Source: Anaerolineae bacterium
Lineage (GTDB): Bacteria; Chloroflexota; Anaerolineae; Aggregatilineales; Phototrophicaceae
Direction of reading: 5' to 3'
Assembly: GCA_025454715.1 (NCBI GenBank)
Contig: JALONY010000086.1
Span: forward strand, 1 to 7,608
DNA length: 7,608 nucleotides
The number at the start of each line of letters is the position of its first letter. The first letter of the stretch is position 1. Shown here one piece after another: positions 1 through 4,698 of this stretch. Made by a program: the position numbers and the translations under genes. Under the pieces are notes generated by a model. That model was not told the DNA's origin. It saw nothing but the letters and a program-made list of their open reading frames with translations, and did no database searches.

Positions 1-1
1 C

Positions 2-64
2 ACCCGTGAATTTGGCCGCATCGAAGGTCTAAAGCTTCAAGACTGGGAAACAGACGGGGTATAG
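2..64 (+). CDS. C-terminal tail of an unidentified protein (partial)
   Basis: An open frame enters from the left edge and ends at TAG 62-64, leaving about 20 codons. The visible residues are hydrophilic and include a Gly-Arg-Ile-Glu-Gly-Leu stretch and a single Trp near the end. No family can be named from so little. It would run convergently into the chimeric minus-strand ORF that ends at 130, leaving 65 nt between the two stops with no clear terminator. The frame could be open by chance, as 20 codons is weak evidence. Confidence 0.3.
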   Translation, partial: TREFGRIEGLKLQDWETDGV

Positions 65-126
65 AGATAACCACCAACGAACATATCACTTCCCAATAGG
101 CCGCCACCCCACATGTTTATTGGATC

Positions 127-364
127 CCCTCACCGCAAACCCGCCAGCGCCGCAGGCAGCGTAAACCAGAACGTGCTGCCCTCCCCCGCCGCTGATTCGA
201 CCCCAACCTGCCCGCCCAATTTCTGGACGATGCGCTGCACCACCGACAAGCCCAAACCATGCCCCTCGATTTTGGCCTGCGACAAGCGCGTAAACGGCGT
301 GAACAGCGCTGCTTGGTCGGCCTTGGCAATGCCCGCCCCGTTGTCGCGCACCCAGAAGCGCACC
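127..364 (-). repeat. Direct repeat copy A: duplicate of histidine kinase 3' end
   Basis: These 238 bp match 1134-1371 in the same orientation with no gaps and 10 mismatches (about 96% identity). The match begins 3 nt beyond the kinase stop codon and ends at the codon for the Val-Arg-Phe-Trp motif just before the G1 box. Both edges are abrupt. Eight mismatches are at third codon positions and one is a silent first-position CTG/TTG change. One is non-synonymous: Glu here against Val in the G-x-G-S motif of the other copy. Confidence 0.95.
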
Positions 365-537
365 CCACGGGTCGCCCACATATCGGCATAAGCGCGCAAG
401 TAGTCATACACGCCACGCGGCATCGCGCCCAGCGAATGGCTGACGAAATAGGTGCAGGTGCTCAGGATGGGGAATTCATCGCGGTAGAGGGCTTCTGGCA
501 CATGGGGTTTAAGGCTCCGAGAATTCATCGATGGCAT
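130..537 (-). pseudogene. Chimeric ORF: kynureninase-like N-terminus fused to histidine kinase C-terminus
   Basis: The 135-codon ORF has two unrelated parts. Residues 1-58 resemble the start of kynureninase-family (PLP-dependent, class V aminotransferase fold) proteins: an Arg-Asp-Glu-Phe-Pro-Ile-Leu stretch, then Ser-His-Ser-Leu-Gly-Ala-Met-Pro-Arg, then a helix ending Trp-Ala-Thr-Arg-Gly-Val-Arg. This family assignment is from memory. Residues 59-135 equal the last 77 residues of the kinase at 1137-2678 except for one Glu/Val change, and carry its G1 (Asp-x-Gly-x-Gly), F and G2 boxes. Neither part can work alone: the PLP lysine and most of the first enzyme are missing, as are the kinase H and N boxes. 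The junction is in frame, probably at a short GGTGCGC microhomology. The start could be ATG 537 or ATG 528; both overlap the toxin 3' end and neither has a clear ribosome binding site. It is best read as a recombination relic. Confidence 0.75.
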
Positions 538-862
538 CTTGGATAAGCTGACGAACGGCGGTCAAGCTCACGTCGGTGCGTTCTGATTTCGAATACACAA
601 TCAGTAAAATGACTTGATCAGACATTCGTACAAAGTAAATGACGCGAAAACCTCCGCGTTTACCTCGATTGGCCGAAGGATTGGGTAGACGAACCTTGTA
701 GGCATCAAACCCAATGCCTTGAATTTTATCACCCTCAAAATCACCTGACTCGAGACGCAAAACAAGTGACTTCACCTCTGTCACTACAGCAGGGTATTTC
801 TTGCGTAACCGTTTGAGCGCGTCGATGAAATAGGCGGATAAAAAGACACGGGTTTTAGGCAT
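509..862 (-). CDS. RelE/ParE-family toxin of a type II toxin-antitoxin system
   Basis: A 117-residue basic protein with the layout of RelE/HigB-like toxins. An N-terminal helical region rich in Lys/Arg (residues about 10-25) is followed by a Tyr-Lys-Val-Arg-Leu strand, an Asn-Arg-Gly-Lys-Arg-Gly-Gly-Phe-Arg-Val-Ile-Tyr segment (about 65-76), and a Tyr-Ser-Lys-Ser-Glu-Arg-Thr-Asp strand-turn (about 90-97). That last motif is typical of the family, whose members are usually ribosome-associated or free mRNA endonucleases; which applies here is not visible. The ATG overlaps the antitoxin stop by 8 nt, so translation is coupled and the toxin follows the antitoxin. The gene is much AT-richer than its neighbours (111 G+C of 240 bases in 541-780), suggesting acquisition. 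Its last codons overlap the start of the chimeric ORF. Confidence 0.85.
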   Translation of the reverse strand: MPKTRVFLSAYFIDALKRLRKKYPAVVTEVKSLVLRLESGDFEGDKIQGIGFDAYKVRLPNPSANRGKRGGFRVIYFVRMSDQVILLIVYSKSERTDVSLTAVRQLIQDAIDEFSEP

Positions 863-1118
863 TCACGTCGTCGCGTTCCAAAGCGTCTAACACCTCTAAC
901 GCAGGGACGACCTCGCCGCGAAGCGCCTGCATCACGCTCTGCTTCAGCCCATCCATCACCTCGGCATCTGGGGTCTCATCTTCCAAGTCAGACAGATAAG
1001 TCCGCACAACTTCGATAATCAGCGCGTCCATCGGCAAATTCAAGCGACGACGCTCCGCTTCCAAACGAACGATGAGTTCGTCTGGGATATCCAACGCAAT
1101 TTCAACCCGACTCGACAT
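855..1118 (-). CDS. Antitoxin, ribbon-helix-helix-like, partner of the RelE/ParE toxin
   Basis: An 87-residue acidic protein directly upstream of, and overlapping, the toxin gene. Residues about 4-45 fit a ribbon-helix-helix DNA-binding fold: a short strand (Val-Glu-Ile-Ala-Leu-Asp-Ile-Pro), a helix starting Asp-Glu-Leu, a Leu-Pro turn and a second helix ending near Tyr-Leu. The acidic linker (Leu-Glu-Asp-Glu-Thr-Pro-Asp-Ala-Glu) and C-terminal helix (Leu-Arg-Gly-Glu-Val-Val-Pro-Ala) probably wrap the toxin. Antitoxins of this kind usually repress their own promoter together with the toxin. The ATG at 1118 is supported by a near-perfect Shine-Dalgarno sequence 6 nt upstream, much stronger than others in the window, which favours antitoxin excess. 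It lies 18 nt after the kinase stop, so read-through from the kinase is likely. Confidence 0.8.
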   Translation of the reverse strand: MSSRVEIALDIPDELIVRLEAERRRLNLPMDALIIEVVRTYLSDLEDETPDAEVMDGLKQSVMQALRGEVVPALEVLDALERDDVNA

Positions 1119-1121
1119 CCT

Positions 1122-1130
1122 TCACCTCCT
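1122..1130 (-). promoter_or_regulatory. Strong ribosome binding site of the antitoxin gene
   Basis: Read on the minus strand this is AGGAGGTGA, a full match to the anti-Shine-Dalgarno sequence. Six nt separate AGGAGG from the ATG at 1118. It sits inside the 18-nt gap after the kinase stop and fixes the antitoxin start. Confidence 0.85.
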
Positions 1131-1133
1131 AGA

Positions 1134-1371
1134 CCCTCACCGCAAACCCGCCAGCGCCGCAGGCAACGTGAACCAGAACGTGCTGCCCACCCCCGCCGCT
1201 GACTCGACCCCGACCTGCCCGCCCAATTTTTGGACGATGCGCTGCACCACCGACAAGCCCAAGCCGTGCCCCTCGATTTTGGCCTGCGACAAGCGCGTAA
1301 ACGGCGTAAACAGCGCCGCTTGGTCGGCCTTGGCAATGCCCGCCCCGTTGTCGCGCACCCAGAAGCGCACC
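1134..1371 (-). repeat. Direct repeat copy B: 3' end of the intact histidine kinase gene
   Basis: Partner of the repeat at 127-364, offset by exactly 1007 bp, same orientation, 228 of 238 positions identical. It covers kinase codons 437-513, the stop and 3 further nt. The two copies bracket 769 bp holding the toxin-antitoxin pair and the kynureninase-like fragment. Recombination between them would delete 1007 bp and leave one intact kinase gene. Confidence 0.95.
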
Positions 1372-2678
1372 ATCCCGCCCGCGGGCTGCACCTCACCACC
1401 GAACGATACCACCGGCGGCGTGCCGCCATATTTCAAGGCGTTCGAGAGATAGTTCGCCCAAATCTCCTCGACCCACGGCGCATACCCCACCGCCGTCGGC
1501 AAATACTCGGGCATGACGATTTTGGCTTGCGTCTCGGCAATCAGGCTGTGCAGGCGGTTTTGCGCCCCCAAAATCACCTCGTGCATATCGACCTCGCCCA
1601 ATTCGACGGTCGATTGGCGGTTGACGCCCGCCAACAGCAAAATCGCCTCAATCACCGCCCGCGCCTTGTAACCGCTCTCGACGATGCCGGCCAACAGCTC
1701 GCGCAGTTGGTCGCCGTCCATCTTGTCATAATACTTGAGCGCCACGCTGGCGGGCATCATCATCGAGGCAATCGAGTTCTTCAGGTTGTGCGCCACCGTG
1801 TGGGCGAAGGCGTCGAGTTCCTCGTTGCGCGCCTGAAGCTGCACCGTCTGCTGGCGCATCACCTCCTCGGCGCGCTTGCGCTCGGTGATGTCTTGCGCCG
1901 CGCCATAAATCCACGTCACACGGCGGCGCTCGTCATCCCAGATGGGTTGGCCGGTGTCGCTCAGCCAGCGCACCTCGCCGCTCTTGGTGATGATGCGAAA
2001 CTCGCTCACGTCCTTTTGGCCGCGCAACAGGCGTTGGAAGCGCCGCACCACGATTTCGCGGTCTTCGGGGTGGATGAGCCGCTCCCAGCCGGTCTCCCCC
2101 AGCTCGGAGTCGGCATAGCCGGTGATTTTCTCGAACGCGCTGGTATACCACTCGCGCACGGCGGTGCCGTCCTCGCGCACCCGAAACGCATAAGCGTAAT
2201 CGGAGATGCTGGTCGAGATGATGCGGTAGCGTTGCTCCTTCTCTTGCAAATCGACCTGCATGGTGTGCATCCGCAACAAGAAGCGCACCCGCTGGCGCAA
2301 CACGTTGGCGCGGATGGGGTAGCTGATGTAATCGCTGGCACCGCTTTGCAGGGCGCGGTTGATGAGCGACTCGTCGTCGTTCTCGATCAAGACCACCACC
2401 GGCACGTTGCGGGCGTGGCGGTCGGTTTGCAATTGCAAGCAGATGGCGGTCGCGTCGAAGCGCGGCGGGGTGTTGGCCATCAAAATCAGGTCGGGGCGCG
2501 CCGACTGCGCCAGCCGCAACACCTCGGCCTCGCTATCGGCCTCGAGGATGAAGTACCCACTATCGCTAAAAACCGCGCTGAACTGACGGCGCGACTGCTC
2601 TGGCGCGGCGATGAGCAGAGTCACCGTCCTGCGGACAACGAACGCTTCTTCGGTAAAATTCTCGGTCACGATACACAA
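1137..2678 (-). CDS. Cytoplasmic hybrid-type sensor histidine kinase: pseudo-receiver, PAS, HisKA, HATPase
   Basis: A 513-residue kinase without membrane segments. Residues about 18-137 have the receiver (CheY-like) pattern, but the phosphoacceptor Asp of the usual Leu-Met-Asp motif is Ala68, the acidic pair is Ala24-Ala25, the Thr/Ser site is Ile98 and the Lys site is Tyr120. It is therefore probably a phosphorylation-dead pseudo-receiver. Residues about 146-266 are a PAS/PAC sensor ending in Asp-Ile-Thr-Glu-Arg-Lys, followed by a coiled linker. The H box is His297 within Ala-His-Asn-Leu-Lys-Asn; the residue after His is Asn298 where Asp or Glu is common. The HATPase has N box (Asn409, Asn413), G1 (Asp443-Gly447), F box (about 457-460) and G2 (Gly470-Gly474). 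No partner response regulator lies in the window. The longest frame begins with TTG at 2678; a GTG at 2669 has better spacing (10 nt) to a GAGGG sequence and may be the true start. A TATACT box lies about 60 nt upstream. Confidence 0.93.
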   Translation of the reverse strand: MCIVTENFTEEAFVVRRTVTLLIAAPEQSRRQFSAVFSDSGYFILEADSEAEVLRLAQSARPDLILMANTPPRFDATAICLQLQTDRHARNVPVVVLIENDDESLINRALQSGASDYISYPIRANVLRQRVRFLLRMHTMQVDLQEKEQRYRIISTSISDYAYAFRVREDGTAVREWYTSAFEKITGYADSELGETGWERLIHPEDREIVVRRFQRLLRGQKDVSEFRIITKSGEVRWLSDTGQPIWDDERRRVTWIYGAAQDITERKRAEEVMRQQTVQLQARNEELDAFAHTVAHNLKNSIASMMMPASVALKYYDKMDGDQLRELLAGIVESGYKARAVIEAILLLAGVNRQSTVELGEVDMHEVILGAQNRLHSLIAETQAKIVMPEYLPTAVGYAPWVEEIWANYLSNALKYGGTPPVVSFGGEVQPAGGMVRFWVRDNGAGIAKADQAALFTPFTRLSQAKIEGHGLGLSVVQRIVQKLGGQVGVESAAGVGSTFWFTLPAALAGLR

Positions 2679-2736
2679 ACCCTCGCGCCAGCCACTGCGG
2701 GCTGGACGACATGCGCTAAACTTTGGCTTAAGGCAT

Positions 2737-2742
2737 AGTATA
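2737..2742 (-). promoter_or_regulatory. Candidate -10 box for the histidine kinase gene
   Basis: On the minus strand the sequence reads CGGTATACT, containing TATACT. It lies in the 143-nt spacer between the rdgB terminator and the kinase start and would give a leader of roughly 50 nt. No good -35 hexamer is seen 16-18 nt upstream, so the call rests on the -10 box and position alone. Confidence 0.4.
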
Positions 2743-2821
2743 CCGTCTTAGCAGAGAATGAGAAAGAGATTAACCCACGACCATTGGGCTAACTTGCCGA
2801 GGTAACGGCTTTGAAACAGGC

Positions 2822-2850
2822 AAAAATGCCCGCCTTTTGCAGGCGCGGCG
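2822..2850 (-). terminator. Rho-independent terminator after rdgB
   Basis: On the minus strand, immediately after the rdgB stop (2854-2852), GCC-(G)-CGCCT pairs with AGGCG-GGC around the loop GCAAA. This is an 8-bp GC-rich stem with one bulged G, followed by ATTTTT. The structure begins within 2-3 nt of the stop codon. It should end the htrA-rdgB transcript and separate it from the kinase gene. Confidence 0.75.
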
Positions 2851-2851
2851 G

Positions 2852-3430
2852 TCAGCCCTGAGCCACCACGGCGCGCAGCACCGGCAAGATGGCCTCGACC
2901 GCCCGCCCACGGTGGCTGATTGGGTTTTTGGCGCTATGGGGCATCTCAGCGAAGGTCTGGTCATGGCCATCGGGCAAGAAGACGGAGTCATAGCCGAACC
3001 CACCCGCGCCGCGCCGCTCGGTCGTAATCACCCCGTCGCACACCCCCACGGCGTGATATTCGGCCTCGCCGTCGGGGCTACACAGCACAATCACGCACTC
3101 GAAATAGGCGGTGCGCGGCGCAGGCACATCATGCAGGGCGGCCAGCAGTTTGTCGGGGCCGCCATAATAGGCCGCATCGACCCCGGGCGCGCCGTCCAGC
3201 GCCGCGACGAACAAGCCAGTGTCGTCCGCCAACGTCCACAAGCCCGAGGCACGCGCATAGGCGTGCGCCTTGAGCGCGGCGTTGCCCGCCACCGTGCCGG
3301 AGTCCTCGGCCACGTCCATGGCGCTCAGCCCGACTTCTTCGGCAATCAAAATCCGCACGGGCAAATCGCCCAACAATTCCAACAGTTCGACCCGCTTTCC
3401 AGCGTTGCGGGTGGCGAGCAAGATATCCAT
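2852..3430 (-). CDS. rdgB: RdgB/HAM1-type non-canonical purine NTP pyrophosphatase
   Basis: A 192-residue member of the family that hydrolyses dITP, ITP and XTP to the monophosphates and pyrophosphate, keeping deaminated purines out of DNA and RNA in the cytoplasm. Visible motifs, in order: Thr7-Arg-Asn9-Ala-Gly-Lys12 (nucleotide-binding loop), Glu42 and Asp70 (aligned by eye with the metal/catalytic residues Glu41 and Asp69 of the E. coli enzyme), Ala-Pro-Gly-Val (81-84), Gly-Phe-Gly-Tyr-Asp (144-148) and Ser-His-Arg-Gly-Arg-Ala (172-177). Two family blocks differ: the usual Glu-Asn-Ala is Gly49-Asn-Ala, and the Ser-Ala-Arg-Tyr stretch after Pro-Gly-Val is Ala-Ala-Tyr-Tyr with a shortened loop before Lys-Leu-Leu. 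Length is normal. ATG 3430 lies 9 nt after the htrA stop with a GAGG just upstream, so the two are likely co-transcribed and translationally coupled. Confidence 0.93.
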   Translation of the reverse strand: MDILLATRNAGKRVELLELLGDLPVRILIAEEVGLSAMDVAEDSGTVAGNAALKAHAYARASGLWTLADDTGLFVAALDGAPGVDAAYYGGPDKLLAALHDVPAPRTAYFECVIVLCSPDGEAEYHAVGVCDGVITTERRGAGGFGYDSVFLPDGHDQTFAEMPHSAKNPISHRGRAVEAILPVLRAVVAQG

Positions 3431-3439
3431 AGGCCTCGG

Positions 3440-4495
3440 TCAGCGGTTGCCCAATTGCACGGTCAAATCAATCGCTTGGCCATTGCGGAGCACCGTCACG
3501 ACGATGGTTTGCCCGGGGCGCGTGTTGATGGCCAAGTAGGCCAGCAGTGTACCCAAGCTGCTGATGGGTTGCGAGTCGATGGCGGTAATCACGTCGTTGG
3601 TGCGTAGCCCGGCGGTCTGCGCGGGGCCGGTGACCGATCCGACCACCACCCCTTGCACGTTGTTGGGCAAGCCCAAGCGCTCTAGCGAGCGCAACGACAG
3701 GTTATCGACGTTGCGGACGCCCAAGTAGGCATATTGCACCTGCCCATCGGCGCGCAGGTCGTTGAGCACGCGCACCGCGAGGTTGGCCGGGATGGCGAAC
3801 CCGACGCCGGAATTGGCGCGGTCTTCGCTGATGATTTGCGCGTTGACGCCAATCACCTCACCGGCGAGGTTGAGCAGGGGGCCGCCGCTGTTGCCCGGGT
3901 TGATGGGCGCGTCGGTCTGGATGACCGCGCCAATCTGGAACGCCCCGAGGCCGCTGATGGTGCGGTCGAGCGCGCTGATGATGCCGGAGGTCAACGTCCA
4001 TTTTTGCCCGAACGGGCTGCCGATGGCCAGCGCCGTCTGACCGATGAACAGGTTATCGGAATCGGCGAACGTGACCGGCTTGAGCTTCTCGGGCGACAAC
4101 TCGACCCGCACCACCGCGAGGTCGCTGTCCACGTCCGTGCCGATGATTTCACCGCGCACCCGTGTGCCGTCGAAGAAGCTGACCTCGATGTCGGCATCGG
4201 GCGCGTCCTCGAGGTCGATGACGTGGGCGTTGGTCAGGATGTGCCCGGCGGTATCGACCACGAAGCCACTGCCGCCGCTGACTTCCCCGAAAAACGGGTC
4301 TACCACGCTGATGGAGACGACCGACGGGCTGGCGTCCACATATAGGGTCGAGATGGCCTTCTCGATTTCGTTGAGGCGGGGCGGGTTTTGCGCCACGGCG
4401 CCCTCATTGGCCGACCAGCCGGCAGCATAGCCCAGCACCAAGACGGCAATCAACCAAACGAAGCGCTTGGCACGGTTCATGATCCACATCGACAT
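3440..4495 (-). CDS. HtrA/DegP-family membrane-anchored serine protease with one PDZ domain
   Basis: A 351-residue envelope quality-control protease. A single hydrophobic segment near the N-terminus (about residues 10-27, after Arg-Ala-Lys-Arg) is a signal anchor or signal peptide, placing the rest outside the membrane. The trypsin-like S1C domain (about 45-236) has the full triad: His91 in Thr-Asn-Ala-His, Asp125 in Asp-Ser-Asp-Leu-Ala-Val, and Ser203 in Gly-Asn-Ser-Gly-Gly-Pro. One PDZ domain follows (about 254-346), with the ligand-loop motif Tyr-Leu-Gly-Val. This single-PDZ plan is that of DegS/HhoA-like members rather than two-PDZ DegP. The frame could open at TTG 4507, but ATG 4495 is preferred; further ATGs at 4489 and 4480 would still leave the anchor. 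rdgB follows after 9 nt. The upstream region is divergent to the exporter gene and contains an inverted repeat. Confidence 0.93.
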   Translation of the reverse strand: MSMWIMNRAKRFVWLIAVLVLGYAAGWSANEGAVAQNPPRLNEIEKAISTLYVDASPSVVSISVVDPFFGEVSGGSGFVVDTAGHILTNAHVIDLEDAPDADIEVSFFDGTRVRGEIIGTDVDSDLAVVRVELSPEKLKPVTFADSDNLFIGQTALAIGSPFGQKWTLTSGIISALDRTISGLGAFQIGAVIQTDAPINPGNSGGPLLNLAGEVIGVNAQIISEDRANSGVGFAIPANLAVRVLNDLRADGQVQYAYLGVRNVDNLSLRSLERLGLPNNVQGVVVGSVTGPAQTAGLRTNDVITAIDSQPISSLGTLLAYLAINTRPGQTIVVTVLRNGQAIDLTVQLGNR

Positions 4496-4517
4496 GGCAG
4501 CACCCAAAAATGAACGT

Positions 4518-4539
4518 CACTGTTTCGTGATAGACAGTG
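4518..4539. promoter_or_regulatory. Inverted repeat overlapping the putative htrA promoter
   Basis: CACTGT (4518-4523) and ACAGTG (4534-4539) form a perfect 6-bp inverted repeat with a 10-nt spacer. On the minus strand it overlaps a possible -10 box TACACT (4541-4536), some 40 nt upstream of the htrA ATG. It could be an operator for a dimeric regulator. No regulator gene is present, so the role is inferred from position and symmetry only. Confidence 0.35.
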
Positions 4540-4551
4540 TAACGCACTTTT

Positions 4552-4616
4552 GCCCCGCCCAACCTAAGCGCTGTGTCAGCGTTTGGTGGGGACGCACCCA
4601 CCCACACGGGCGGGGC
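4552..4616. repeat. 65-bp multi-stem palindromic element (cloverleaf-like)
   Basis: The outer arms GCCCCGCCC (4552-4560) and GGGCGGGGC (4608-4616) are perfect 9-bp inverted repeats. Between them sit two directly adjacent hairpins: AAGCGCTG-TGT-CAGCGTTT (4566-4584, 8 bp with one G-T pair) and GGTGGG-GACGCA-CCCACC (4585-4602, 6 bp). They are flanked by 5-nt linkers on each side (4561-4565 and 4603-4607). Nearly every base is in a stem or a short linker. It lies between the divergent htrA and exporter promoters. It looks like a REP/MITE-type repeat or a structured regulatory DNA; copies elsewhere in the genome cannot be checked here. Confidence 0.6.
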
Positions 4617-4635
4617 GCGCAAGTTTAACCGGCGG

Positions 4636-4641
4636 TATACT
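4636..4641 (+). promoter_or_regulatory. Candidate -10 box for the ABC exporter gene
   Basis: TATACT within CGGTATACT, the same 9-mer seen upstream of the kinase gene on the other strand. It lies 57 nt before the ATG at 4699. No clear -35 hexamer is present. If used, it rules out an in-frame start at 4573, which lies upstream of it. Confidence 0.4.
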
Positions 4642-4698
4642 GATGTGATACCCTGTTTAAACTTCTTTCCCCTCCCCACGACAAGGACATCCCCTCTC

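Noticed and set aside
91..126. CCAATA/TATTGG inverted repeat between the convergent genes as a terminator
   Set aside because: The stem is only 6 AT-rich base pairs with a loop of about 20 nt and no U-tract follows, so it is unlikely to terminate transcription.
1230..2738. A 502-codon plus-strand open frame opposite the histidine kinase
   Set aside because: It is the antisense of a gene with clear PAS, H, N, G1 and G2 motifs. Its translation is rich in His, Arg, Ala and Gly with no recognisable domain, as expected of a GC-rich antisense frame.
2837..3607. A 256-codon plus-strand frame across rdgB and the htrA end
   Set aside because: It crosses two well-supported minus-strand genes and has no ribosome binding site or domain of its own.
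4573..4698. Upstream in-frame start extending the exporter by 42 residues
   Set aside because: The extension would overlap the palindromic element and begin before the TATACT box. Its residues resemble translated intergenic sequence and lie ahead of the natural N-terminus.
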